Below, one piece after another: positions 1 through 9,351 of a stretch of DNA of 64,000 nt. Made by a program: the position numbers and the translations under genes. The notes under the pieces were generated by a model. That model did no database searches and was not told the origin of the DNA. It saw only the letters and a list, made by a program, of their open reading frames with translations. Within the stretch, counting starts at the first letter, position 1. Each line of letters starts with the position of its first letter. The stretch comes from Leucobacter sp. Ag1 (GTDB taxonomy: Bacteria > Actinomycetota > Actinomycetes > Actinomycetales > Microbacteriaceae). Where the stretch lies: positions 39,477 through 103,476 of the forward strand of contig NZ_LAYO01000105.1 in assembly GCF_000980875.1 (NCBI RefSeq), given 5' to 3'.

Positions 1-1260
1 TACGCCGATAGCCCGGCGTCGAGCAACCTGGACGCGGCCCTGATCCCGGCGGCGCCCGTGCACCTGAGCGTGCGCTTCATGGCCGAGTGGTCGGGCGGGC
101 GCAAGCCGGTGCACCTGATCCCCGTGGTCCGCAACGAGGGCACCACGGTCTCGTCGGGCTACCAGTTGGATTTCGGTCCCGAGCGCCCCGACAACCGGGC
201 AGTCGAGATGCCCGAGGGCTGCGCCGAATCGGGTGGACGATTCCTCTGCGTCGGCGGTCCGCTGCAGCCGGGGGAGGAGCGGCAGCACGACTTCGCGCTC
301 AGCATGATCAGTTCCGGATCCGCGTACACCCAGCAGTGGACGGTCTCGGTCCAGGGGAACGAGTCGGATCCGGTGCCCGCATCGGCTCCGGTCTCCTTCC
401 CCGCGTTCCGCCCGGATCCGGTGCTGCTCGACACCGACGTGAAGGCGCGGGTCGTCGATGCTGTTCGCGATGGCTTCGTGACCGTCGACAAGCCGGTGCA
501 GGTGTTCGTGCTGGTACGCAACCGCGGCGACGCGGCGCTCACGGGGGTGCGGGTGTCGGTCGACGGTGCGCCCTGGAACGCTCAGACCCTCGAGGGCGAG
601 CTGCAACCCGGCGAACTGCGGACGGTCCGATTCGAGGGGCGCGTCGACGACCTGATGATCGGCGGCATCGCCCAGGTCTCGGCCACGGTCACGGCGGACG
701 TCGACGGGGCGAAGACACGGGTGCAGAGCAAGCCGCTGCATCTCTCCGGGCACGGGGTGCTCCCGAACGCCGGGGGACTGTCCGGTCCGCAACCGGCGCC
801 GGTCGGCAACATCGACCCGCTCGACCCGCCCCCGCCGTTCGTGATCATGCCCGACGACCGCACGGGGCACGGGGCCGCTGCCGGCTCGGGCACCGCCGCC
901 GGGACGGGCACGGCTGCCGGGTCCGTCGGATCCGCGACGGGCGGCTCCGACGGCGGCGCACGCGCAGGCGGGGCCTCCGCGAGCGGTGCTCCGCCGCGCA
1001 CGGCGACGCCGGAGGGTTCCGCGGCCGCCGGCGACGGCGATCGAGGTTCCGACGGCACGGCGATCGAGGCGGGGCCGGCGACCGGCGCCGTCGAGGGGGC
1101 GAGCGGCACCGGAGACGGGAGCCGGCCCGCCGAACTCAGCGCGACCGGATCCGATGCCGCGAGCCGGGGCACGGCCGTCTGGGCGGCGGTGATCCTGCTG
1201 CTCGGGGGCGCCTGGATCGTCGGCACGGCCCGGCGTGGAAGCCGGCGTCCGCGAGCCTGA
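1..1260 (+). CDS. Cell-wall-anchored surface protein, C-terminal part (LSATG sorting signal)
   Basis: The reading frame is already open at base 1, so the N-terminus and any signal peptide lie outside the window. The visible part has beta-rich stretches; the segment around bases 480-700 (KPVQVFVLVRNRGD, then GELQPGELRTVRF) resembles a CARDB/DUF11-type adhesion domain. A low-complexity Gly/Ala/Thr/Ser region follows (about 850-1130). The end has the layout of a sortase substrate: LSATG, a hydrophobic helix (AVWAAVILLLGGAWIVG) and an Arg-rich tail. LSATG departs from the LPxTG consensus, so anchoring is inferred. The gene converges with the sigma factor gene and lies next to a pilus operon, which suggests a surface role. 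The ligand is unknown. Confidence 0.75.
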   Translation, partial: YADSPASSNLDAALIPAAPVHLSVRFMAEWSGGRKPVHLIPVVRNEGTTVSSGYQLDFGPERPDNRAVEMPEGCAESGGRFLCVGGPLQPGEERQHDFALSMISSGSAYTQQWTVSVQGNESDPVPASAPVSFPAFRPDPVLLDTDVKARVVDAVRDGFVTVDKPVQVFVLVRNRGDAALTGVRVSVDGAPWNAQTLEGELQPGELRTVRFEGRVDDLMIGGIAQVSATVTADVDGAKTRVQSKPLHLSGHGVLPNAGGLSGPQPAPVGNIDPLDPPPPFVIMPDDRTGHGAAAGSGTAAGTGTAAGSVGSATGGSDGGARAGGASASGAPPRTATPEGSAAAGDGDRGSDGTAIEAGPATGAVEGASGTGDGSRPAELSATGSDAASRGTAVWAAVILLLGGAWIVGTARRGSRRPRA

Positions 1261-2457
1261 TCAGCAGTCCGCGGAGAACGTCTGCGAGCGCTCGCACCAC
1301 CCGGTCCAGTCGCCGAAGTAGAGCGCCGGCGGGTCGGTGCCCGGCGTCGGGGCCGGTGAAGGTTCGGGTCCGGGCACGGTCGGCGGGCGCTCCGGCGACC
1401 GCGGGGACTCGGGGATGCGGCTTTCGGGCCCGCCTCCGGTCCCGGTGCCGGACGCGGTGCGACCGGCACGATGCGCATCGCGCACCGGGGCCGGTGCCCG
1501 ATCCGGGGCGTCCCCCGCGGACCGGTCGACGTCGCTCGTGCTCGACGCGGGTGCGTGCGGCTCGGCCGGGATCGAACCCGGCATCGCGAGGCCGCCGATC
1601 GTGCCCGCGGTGGCGAGCACGACGCCTGCGGCGGAGAGCGCCGCGAGGGTCCCGGTCGCGGTGCGCCTGCGCCAGTCGCGGGTGAGCGCGAGGATCCCCG
1701 CGAGGGAGAGCCCGATCGCGCCCGCTTGCTCCCCGAACAGCACCCACCGCCTGCGGCAGTCCGCGCAGCCGTCGAGGTGGGCCTGAGCCTCCGCTCGGCG
1801 CCGGGTGTTCTTCTTGCCCCAGCGCAGATCCTTGAACCGCCCCACGCTCGTCGCGCAGTCCTCCGGTAGGTTCCGGGTCGGGTGCATGCGCTCGACCCAG
1901 CCCTTGCGCAGGCCGTCGCGGGCGCGTTTGAGCAGCACCGAGGCCGAGTTCGGGGAGAGCTCCAGCTCGCCGGCGACCTCCTGCACGGATCGGCCCTCGA
2001 CGTCGACGGCGAGTACGATCTGCTGCCAGCGCGGAGGGAGATCCTGCAGCGCAGCTGCCGCCGCGGCCCGCTGCTCCGCGGACTCGAGGGAGTCATCGTG
2101 CGGTTCGAGCGAGGCTCCCTCGAGTGGCAGATCCTCGAGCGGGGCGCCGCGTTTGCGTGACTCCCAGTGCTGCCCGAGACGCGTCTGCACGGTGCGGAAG
2201 AGGTAGGCGCGGAACGATTCCCGCGGGCCGCCCCCGGCGAGCAGCGCCTGGAACACGGCATCGAATGCCTCGGCGACGGCGTCCTCGGCGACCGCGGGGT
2301 CCTTGCGCACGGCCCAGCCGAGCACGAGCCCGTGATGTCGCCGCCAGAGCGTCTCGATCGGCCAGGCGCTGCCGGCGCGGATCAGGTCGCAGAGCTCGGA
2401 ATCGGACGCCTCGTTCGGGCCCGGACCGGGGCCGTGCGCCTCGTCCGGAGCCTGCAT
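1261..2457 (-). CDS. ECF-type sigma-70 factor with C-terminal zinc-finger-like and membrane segments
   Basis: A 398-residue protein from an ATG at 2457. Residues about 20-100 look like sigma region 2 (LWRRHHGLVLGWA, AEDAVAEAFDAVFQ) and about 125-190 like sigma region 4 (DLPPRWQQIVL, VAGELELSPNSASVLLKRA). A Cys plus H-x3-C-x2-C cluster (HLDGCADC, about 225-236) resembles the zinc site of anti-sigma factors. Two hydrophobic segments follow (about 238-258 and 266-290), then a Pro/Thr-rich tail ending in a Trp/Cys motif. Ordinary ECF factors are about 170-200 residues, so the second half is an extension that may tether the factor to the membrane. The gene is divergent from the pilus operon, so control of that operon is a reasonable inference. 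No strong ribosome binding site was seen; a start slightly upstream is possible. Confidence 0.85.
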   Translation of the reverse strand: MQAPDEAHGPGPGPNEASDSELCDLIRAGSAWPIETLWRRHHGLVLGWAVRKDPAVAEDAVAEAFDAVFQALLAGGGPRESFRAYLFRTVQTRLGQHWESRKRGAPLEDLPLEGASLEPHDDSLESAEQRAAAAAALQDLPPRWQQIVLAVDVEGRSVQEVAGELELSPNSASVLLKRARDGLRKGWVERMHPTRNLPEDCATSVGRFKDLRWGKKNTRRRAEAQAHLDGCADCRRRWVLFGEQAGAIGLSLAGILALTRDWRRRTATGTLAALSAAGVVLATAGTIGGLAMPGSIPAEPHAPASSTSDVDRSAGDAPDRAPAPVRDAHRAGRTASGTGTGGGPESRIPESPRSPERPPTVPGPEPSPAPTPGTDPPALYFGDWTGWCERSQTFSADC

Positions 2458-2607
2458 GCCCAGAAGCGTAGCAGCGTGTAGCGAAAACTTTTCCGCAACC
2501 GCGTCACATTCCCCGGGAACCGACTCTGACTCTGCGGGGGACGACCGCAGCGCCGAATGCTGCGGAAGGGGACCTCCCGAACGTCGAACTCGATCAGCGG
2601 AGGAAGA
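2458..2607. promoter_or_regulatory. Divergent promoter region between sigma factor and pilus operon
   Basis: This 150-base gap separates the divergent sigma gene and tip-protein gene. It is less GC-rich than its surroundings around 2482-2493. GGGAAC at 2515-2520 matches the -35 element commonly recognised by ECF sigma factors. A matching -10 element at the right distance is not clear, so the promoter is tentative. A good ribosome binding site (GGAGG at 2599-2603) lies just before the ATG at 2608. Confidence 0.4.
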
Positions 2608-5600
2608 ATGAGATCTCGGTGGCGTTTCCGTGACGCGGCCAGGCCCGTGCGCGCGCTCGTCGCGGCGGGAGCCGCGGCGCTCGTTGTGCTCATGGGGGTG
2701 ACGCTGCCCGCGTCGGCCGCGGGCAACGACATGTCCGTGGCCATCCGGCCGCTCGACACCCAGGTGAAATCCGGCGAGAACATCTCGTTCGAGGTGCAGT
2801 GGGAGTGCGGCAGCACGAACTCGCCGACCTGCGCGAACGGGCAGATCGTGGTGCCCGTTCCCGACGGCCAGCCCGACGGGGTCTCGCTGAGCGTCGAGAG
2901 CTTCACCGCGGTGACGATCGGCGGCACGAGCTACCCGGTCAGCGTGCAGGGGACCGGCGCGAATCGCAAGATCGTGTGGAGCCTGCCGCCGACCATGACC
3001 GGTTCGAACGCGGGCACCGTCACCTTCATGCTGAAGTCGCAGAACTGGGTGACGGACGACGGTGACGCCCTCGGCGACCTTCACCTCGAGCCTCGGAACG
3101 GCCTCGGCCACGTCCGCGCCCGCCACGATCACAGCGGAGCTCGGACTGAAGATCCGCAAGACCAAGTCCGCACCCACCGAGGATCCCTACGTCGACGGCG
3201 ACGTGACCTACCTGATCGAGTCCGGCTACCCGAGCCAGTTCCCAGCGAGCGGGAGCCACCTTTACTACGGCAACGATTCGTTCTGCAAGGCGCCCGGGCT
3301 GTGGGCGATGAAGAACCTCGTGATCGTGGATCAGCTGCCCCCGGGCACCGTGTTCAAGAGCGCGACGATGAACGGCGTCTACAACGCCCAGAACCACACG
3401 GTCACCTGGAACCTCGGCGACTCGGCGAAGGTGGATGCGAACGGTGTCGCCTCGTGCGATGCGAGCACCTTCGCGAAGGATCTGCTCGTCACGGTGAACT
3501 TCCCCGCGAGCACGTTCACGGACGCGGCGAACCAGCACCTGCTGCAGACGAACACCGTGTCCGCGACGGCGCAGCCCTGGCTGCGGCCCGGCACCACGCT
3601 GTCCGACAGCGCGAAGGCGGAGCACTACCTGCGGATCGGCGCCGACGGCAAGTTCACCGTGCAGAAGGGGATCCCCTACGCCGCGTCGAACAGCACCTCG
3701 CGGCAGTGGGCCCGGGGCGAGGACTCCTCGCAGGGCGACTGGGTGCGCGGCTACCTGCACAGCTTCAGCGTCACCGGAACCGGCAACGCCGTCGGGTCCT
3801 GGTCGATGACCGACGTGCTGCCGTGCGGCTGGACCTCCCTGTCCGATCCGAACGCGACGACCTGTGCGAAGCCGGCGTACCGCGACATCTCATTCGGCGC
3901 GAACGGCGCCATGTCGGAACTCACGGTGCACTGGATCACCAACCAGGGGCGCACGGGCGTCTGCACGATCCCCGAGGGGTTCACCGCGGGCGACAGCACG
4001 GTCCGATTCTGCAACGGCGTCTCGGCGGGAGATCCGATCCCGATGGGTGCCGGTGAGTGGATCACGAAGTTCTGGCTCGACCAGAACCCGATGAAGGGCG
4101 GGACGAAGGGCAAGCTGCTGCTGTTCGGCAGCATCAGCCGCGACATCCCCATCGACAACTCCGCGGCGGTGGCCGCCGGAACCTACCAGCCGCACTTCCT
4201 GACCACCGGCACAGCGCAGCCCACTCCGGTGCGCGGCGTGACACCGTCCTCCGAGCACCCGCTGTGGGTCACTGTGGAGAACTGCACCGCCGACAACACG
4301 ATCACGTGGAACGGCGGCAGCATGACCACCAACGGTCGCCTGGTCGATTCGAACCAGGAGGGGCGCTGCGGGTACAACCGCATCGCGCGCGACCCCGTCT
4401 CGATCTACTCCGAGAAGCGGGTGTACAACCCGAGCACCGCGACCACCGTCGCCCAGAAGCAGGCGCAGGCCAGCGCCCAGCCCGGCGACCGGCTGCGCGT
4501 CGAGATCCAGACGCAGCGCTCCTCGTGGGGCGGAGGCGACGACGCGACCATGCGGGCTGCTCGCTTCACGCCGACCATCACCGACATCCTTCCCGAGAAC
4601 CTGGTCTACGACCCGAAGGATCCCGCGAACCCCGTGTACCTGGGGCTGGAGGGCAACCCCGACCGCCCCGCCTCGGCGGTGATCGCGAAGCTCGGGACGC
4701 CGCGGGTCACGGTCAGCGAGGTCGTGATCGGCGGCAAGACGCGCACGAAGATCGTCGTCGACTTCCCGAACGCCGCCGACGGCAGCGGGCTCTTCATCTG
4801 GGACCCCGCCACGGGGCGGGAGGAGAAGCTGACCGTCGGTTTCGACGTCCGCGTCAAGGAGGGCACTCCTGCGGCGACCTACCAGAACTACAGCCTCGTG
4901 CAGGCGAAGGAGGCCGCGACCGGCTATCTCACCTGCTCCTACCCCGGGGCGTACGCCGACCCCAAGGTCTCCGACCCGGTCAAGAGCTGGGGCGACCTGA
5001 GCTTCAGCAACGCCGTGCAGGGGCCAGAGGCCGACACCGGGTGCCGCACGCAGAAGCCCTACACCGTGGTCGAGGGCCCCGGCATGGGATCGCAGAAGCA
5101 GGTCAAGGGGGCCTACGACCCGGACTACGTGCCGTCGCCCGGGATCGGTTCGACCGATCGCGCGGGCGCCGCGAGCTACCGGATCCCCGTCTCGAACACC
5201 GGCAACGTCGACATGCGCGACGTGGTGGTCTACGACCTCCTGCCCCGCACCGGCGACCACGGCGTGCGCCCCGGCGCGGACGTCCGAGGATCCGCGTTCG
5301 ACGTGTTCATGACCGGACCGGTGACGGGCCTCCCCGCGGGGACCACGGTGCTCTACTCGACCGCGCCGAACCCGTGCCGCGGCGAACTCGCGGGCGCGGG
5401 CGGAGGGACGCGGAGCTCGGCGCCGACCGGCTGCGACGACACCTGGGTCGCCGCAGCGGCGATCGGCACCGACTGGGCGAAGGTCACCGGGATCCGGATC
5501 GACTTCGGATCGCTCGTCTGGAAGCCGCTCGACGCCTACACCGCGACCTTCCCGGCCCGCGCCGGAAGCGGTGGCGACCTGACCGGTATCGCCTGGAACA

Positions 5601-6502
5601 ATGTGGCGATCGCGGGCAACCGCAACTCGAGCGGGATCCCCATGCTGCCGAACGAGGCGCCGAAGGTCGGCCTGCAGCTCGCGCCCGATCTGGCCTGGAA
5701 CAAGGTCGACGGTCTCGATTCGAGCAAGCTCCTCGCCGGATCCGAATGGACCCTGACCCCGGTCGTCGTCGCCGGCGCACCCGCGCCTGCGGGCACCTGG
5801 CCGAAGACCATCGTCGACTGCGGCCAGGCGCCCTGCACCGGGCCGGATCAGGATCCCGCGCCGGGCAAGTTCCGCGTCGTCGGGGTGCCGTGGGGCAGCT
5901 ACGACCTGCGCGAGACGAAGGCCCCGGCGGGCTACGTGCTCCCCACGGACCCGGTGCGCGTCGTGGTCGGGCCGGGCGGTCTCGACGCCGCCGGCTGGAT
6001 CTACCGGATCGGCGACGTGAAGAACGTGAAGCCGGGCGTCGACGTGAGCTGGGAGAAGGTCGACCCGCAGCACCAGCGGCTGGCGGGATCGGAGTGGGAC
6101 CTCGTCCCCGTCGACGGGGCGGGCACGCCGATCGCCGGCGGCACCGTCGTCCACGTCACCGACTGCGTGCAGCAGAGCGCTGCCGGATGCCTGGGCCCCG
6201 ATGCCGATCCCGCGGCCGGGAAGTTCCTGCTCCGCCAGGTCCCGGTGGGCGACTACCACCTGATCGAGACCCGCGCACCGGCCGGATTCGCGAAGCTCAC
6301 CGCGCCCGTGAAGGTGACCGTCGCCGGCACCACCGCCGTGGCGGTCGGGCAGATCGAGAACCGACAGATCGACGTGCCCGTGCTCCCGCTGACCGGCGGG
6401 ATCGGAACCCTCGTGTTCTCGATCGGCGGAGGCCTGCTCATCGCGGTCACCGCGTTCCTCGTGATCCGCACCACCCGCAGACGGCGCCTCGCCGTCGACT
6501 GA
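2608..6502 (+). pseudogene. Large SpaA/CnaB-domain LPLTG pilus tip protein, broken by a frameshift near 3055
   Basis: Two adjacent frames encode one recognisable surface protein. The first (ATG 2608 behind GGAGG) gives a signal peptide with an ASA-A cleavage site and about 150 residues of beta-rich mature protein. The second (open from 3053, first GTG at 3062) continues for more than 1,100 residues to 6502, with no signal peptide or ribosome binding site of its own. The downstream frame has a TGA at 3050-3052, so the switch must fall just after it; one extra or two missing bases would explain it. The second part ends with two SpaA/CnaB-type domains (about 5675-5965 and 6035-6335, each with an ETxAPAG E-box), LPLTG at 6383-6397, a membrane helix and an RRRR tail. 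Placement before a major pilin and class C sortase fits a minor or tip pilin. If no frameshift occurs, the first frame runs on into nonsense to 4056. Sequencing error, phase variation and true decay cannot be told apart here. Confidence 0.8.
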
Positions 6503-6578
6503 CCACCCAGATCTCTTCTCCGCGAGGAGGAGAACCGGACGCCGATTCTCGGCACACCCATGAAAAGAAAGGCATTCC

Positions 6579-8135
6579 ATGTCTGAGCACACCGCATCGC
6601 GCGCCCTGTCGCGCGGTCTGGCCGCGACCGCGGCGCTCGCCGTCGGCGCCGCCGGCCTGTTCGTCGGAGGAACCGCGGCCTTCGCCGACAACATCGACAC
6701 GGCGAAGACCGGTTCGATCATCGTCCACAAGTTCGAGAACCCCGGGAACGGGACGATGAACCCCGACGGCACGGGCTCCGCCCCGAAGACGAAGCCCATC
6801 GCGGGCGTCGGCTTCGAGGTCTGCCACGTCGACGGCATCGACCTCACCGCGGCCGGGAACACCGGCTGGAATCAGGTCAAGGCCGTGTCGAACGCGCAGC
6901 TGCTGGCCGCGCAGAGCGGCACCCAGCTCGCGAGCTACACGCTGTCGAACTGCACCGCGCTGCCCGACACCGACGCCGCGGGCGTCGCGAGTTCCGGCCG
7001 CCTGGCACTCGGCGCCTACCTGGTGCGCGAGGTCAAGGCACCGGCGAACGCCGCGAAGAAGGCCGATCCGTTCATCGTCACCGTGCCGACCCCGTCGGTC
7101 AACTCGGGCACCGGCACGGGCGCCTGGGTCTACGACGTCAACGTGTACCCCAAGAACACCGTGGGCAATCCGCCCGTCAAGCGCATCGACGGCCAGGCGC
7201 CCAGCAGCGCCGCCGTCGGCTCTGACGTGCAGTTCTCGGTCGAGCAGATCGTGCCCGGCATCGCCGCGGGCGAGACCTACCAGAAGTTCACCCTGTCCGA
7301 CACGCTCGACGGCCGGCTGAGCCCGAAGGTCGGCACCGTCAAGGTGCTCGTCGACGGCGTCGCGCTCGCCGCCGCGGACTTCACGACCACCGGATCCGCG
7401 GGGCAGACCGTCAAGGTGCAGCTCACCGCGTCGGGTCTCGCGAAGCTCTCCGCCGGGGCGAAGGTGCGCTTCGAGTTCGCCGCGACCATCACCTCGGTCG
7501 GTGACGGCAAGATCGAGAACACCGCGTTCGTCAACGTGAACGACATGGACTACACGCCCGCGAAGCCGGGCGAGCCCGGCGGTCCGGACCCCGAGAACCC
7601 CACCAACACGGTCAAGACCCGCTGGGGCCAGGCGCAGATCACCAAGGTCGATCCCTCGAAGAAGGGGCTGACCGGCGCGGAGTTCGAGGTGCGCATGGGC
7701 GACACCGCCGAGTGCACTGCCGACACCGTGTTCGCGGACGTGAAGGATCCCGCCGACACGAGCAAGAAGCTGGTGATTTCCTCCGGCGCGAACGGCGTCG
7801 TGAACATCCCCGGCCTGTGGGTCGGCAGCGATTCGGTGAACGACAAGGGTGAGGAGACCATCGGGCTCGCCACGCGCTGCTACCAGCTCGTCGAGGTGAA
7901 GGCTCCCGCCGGCTTCGTGCTGCCCACCGGGGCGGACGCGCTCACGAACGTGGTCGTGAAGCCGGGCACCACCGCGAACGCCGCGATCGACATCGAGAAC
8001 AAGCAGCAGGAGGTTCCCGAGCTGCCCCTCACGGGTGCGGCCGGCCAGGTCCTCATGATCGCGGGCGGGCTCGCGCTCGTCGCGGTCGCCGCGGGCACCG
8101 TGCTGATCTCGCGCCGCAAGCAGCAGCGGGCCTAG
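6579..8135 (+). CDS. SpaH/FimA-type LPXTG-anchored major pilin
   Basis: A 518-residue pilus backbone subunit. It has a signal peptide (cleavage after AFA, about residue 36), an early TGSIIVHKFE strand typical of this family, and a pilin motif VYPKN at about 189-193 whose Lys192 is the expected acceptor for sortase-made bonds between subunits. The central part resembles the fimbrial isopeptide D2 domain, and a C-terminal CnaB-like domain carries an E-box (LVEVKAPAGF). The end is LPLTG (about 482-486), a hydrophobic helix and an RRKQQR tail. An AAAGG-like ribosome binding site at 6568-6572 supports the ATG. Together with the upstream tip protein and downstream sortase it makes a compact two-subunit pilus operon like those of Actinomyces and Corynebacterium. 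Confidence 0.93.
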   Translation: MSEHTASRALSRGLAATAALAVGAAGLFVGGTAAFADNIDTAKTGSIIVHKFENPGNGTMNPDGTGSAPKTKPIAGVGFEVCHVDGIDLTAAGNTGWNQVKAVSNAQLLAAQSGTQLASYTLSNCTALPDTDAAGVASSGRLALGAYLVREVKAPANAAKKADPFIVTVPTPSVNSGTGTGAWVYDVNVYPKNTVGNPPVKRIDGQAPSSAAVGSDVQFSVEQIVPGIAAGETYQKFTLSDTLDGRLSPKVGTVKVLVDGVALAAADFTTTGSAGQTVKVQLTASGLAKLSAGAKVRFEFAATITSVGDGKIENTAFVNVNDMDYTPAKPGEPGGPDPENPTNTVKTRWGQAQITKVDPSKKGLTGAEFEVRMGDTAECTADTVFADVKDPADTSKKLVISSGANGVVNIPGLWVGSDSVNDKGEETIGLATRCYQLVEVKAPAGFVLPTGADALTNVVVKPGTTANAAIDIENKQQEVPELPLTGAAGQVLMIAGGLALVAVAAGTVLISRRKQQRA

Positions 8136-8160
8136 CCTCCCGCCTGCCGTACGCGGCTCC

Positions 8161-8202
8161 CGGCCGGTCCGGCGCACCCTCGCGGGAGCGCCGGACCGGC
8201 CG
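8161..8202 (+). terminator. 14-bp perfect stem-loop between pilin and sortase genes
   Basis: Bases 8161-8174 pair perfectly with 8189-8202, leaving a 14-base loop. There is no following T-run, so it may be a partial terminator or mRNA-stabilising hairpin. Such an element would let the pilin be made in excess of the sortase from one promoter (inference). Confidence 0.6.
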
Positions 8203-8272
8203 CGGTCGTTCCCGAAACCCCGGGACCCGCCCCCAGACCCCGAACCTCCCGAACTGATCGGAGACATCGCGC

Positions 8273-9250
8273 ATGGATCACGAGCTGCACCCGGCCGAGA
8301 CCGCCGAGGCGCGCCCCGGGCCGTCCGTCACGCGCCGCGAGCTGCGCGCGCGGCGCGGACGCAGACCGCTCGGCGCAGCCCCCTGGATCACGGCCGCCTG
8401 CTGGGTGCTCGGCGTCGCGATCCTGCTGTACCCGACCGCCGCGGCCTGGATCTCGCAATACAACCAGTCCACGTTGATCGGCTTCTACGACCGGCAGGTC
8501 GAGCACGCGTCGCCCGACGGGCGGACCCAGATCAAGAACGCACGGGCCTACAACGAGGCGCTGTCGTCCGGGGTCCTGCTGCCGGCGGGCGCGAACGCCC
8601 CGGTCGGTGCGGGGGAGTCCCGGGACTCCGGCGCGCGGCCGTACCGATCGCAGCTGGTGACCCCGAGCGGCATGATGGCCCGCCTGCGGGTGCCGGCCAT
8701 CGACCTGGACCTGCCGATCTTCCACGGAACCGATGACGACACCCTGCTGCGCGGGCTCGGACACCTGGAGGGCACGTCGCTCCCGGTCGGCGGGTCGAGC
8801 ACGCGCTCGGTGATCACCGGTCATCGGGGGCTCGCCAGCGCTGAGATGTTCACGAATCTGGATCGGGTGAAGACCGGCGACACCTTCACGATCGAGACCT
8901 TCGGCGAGGTGCTCACCTACCGTGTGAAGGACGTCACCGTGGTGGCGCCGGAGGACACCGAGACGCTGCATCAGGTCGCGGGCGAGGACCTCGTCACGCT
9001 CATCACCTGCACCCCGCTCGGAGTGAACTCGCACCGGATCCTCGTCACGGGCGAACGGATCACTCCGACGCCGCCCGCGGACGTCGAGGCGGCGGGCAAG
9101 CCCTCCGCGGTGCCGCATTTCCCCTGGTGGATCCCGGCGATGACCGGTGCGATCCTGCTCGCGGTCGTCTACCTGCGGTGGGCCGGCAGACCGCTCTCGA
9201 AATCGCGCGCCGAAACGCGTCACATTCGCTCGCGCGAGCGCTCTGAGTAG
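8273..9250 (+). CDS. Class C (pilin-polymerising) sortase
   Basis: A 325-residue membrane sortase that would join pilin subunits through LPLTG and the pilin-motif lysine. It has an N-terminal transmembrane helix (about 38-60), the ARAYNEAL segment typical of class C enzymes, catalytic His184 (ITGHRGL), Cys246 (TLITCTP) and Arg255 (HRILVTG), and a second helix at about 284-305. The lid region before the beta-barrel (about 100-130) has no visible Asp-Pro-Phe/Trp motif. The ATG is preceded by GGAGA at 8260-8264. It is the last gene of the pilus operon and is followed by a strong terminator. Confidence 0.93.
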   Translation: MDHELHPAETAEARPGPSVTRRELRARRGRRPLGAAPWITAACWVLGVAILLYPTAAAWISQYNQSTLIGFYDRQVEHASPDGRTQIKNARAYNEALSSGVLLPAGANAPVGAGESRDSGARPYRSQLVTPSGMMARLRVPAIDLDLPIFHGTDDDTLLRGLGHLEGTSLPVGGSSTRSVITGHRGLASAEMFTNLDRVKTGDTFTIETFGEVLTYRVKDVTVVAPEDTETLHQVAGEDLVTLITCTPLGVNSHRILVTGERITPTPPADVEAAGKPSAVPHFPWWIPAMTGAILLAVVYLRWAGRPLSKSRAETRHIRSRERSE

Positions 9251-9299
9251 TCGGATCGGGACGAGTCCTCGTCCCCCGAACCAGCCCGTCCCGATCCGC

Positions 9300-9336
9300 C
9301 CCCGGTGCCCGCCCGCAAGGCGGGCACCGGGGTTTT
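9300..9336 (+). terminator. Intrinsic terminator after the sortase gene
   Basis: A perfect 14-bp GC stem (9300-9313 with 9319-9332), a five-base loop and TTTT at 9333-9336. A second 12-bp inverted repeat (9252-9263 with 9287-9298) lies just upstream, giving two hairpins in a row. The element sits between convergent genes. Confidence 0.9.
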
Positions 9337-9351
9337 CCGTCTGCGGAGGGG

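Noticed and set aside
87..1685. Large alternative frames over the LSATG protein and the sigma factor on both strands.
   Set aside because: Arg-rich translations without domain patterns; they overlap well-supported genes in other frames.
3062..6502. Treating the downstream half of the tip protein as an independent gene starting at GTG 3062.
   Set aside because: It has no ribosome binding site or signal peptide, yet ends in a sorting signal, so it needs the upstream frame.
2500..9228. The 12-mer CGCGTCACATTC occurs both before the pilus operon (2500-2511) and inside the end of the sortase gene (9217-9228).
   Set aside because: A shared 12-mer is expected by chance within several kilobases, and the second copy is coding sequence.
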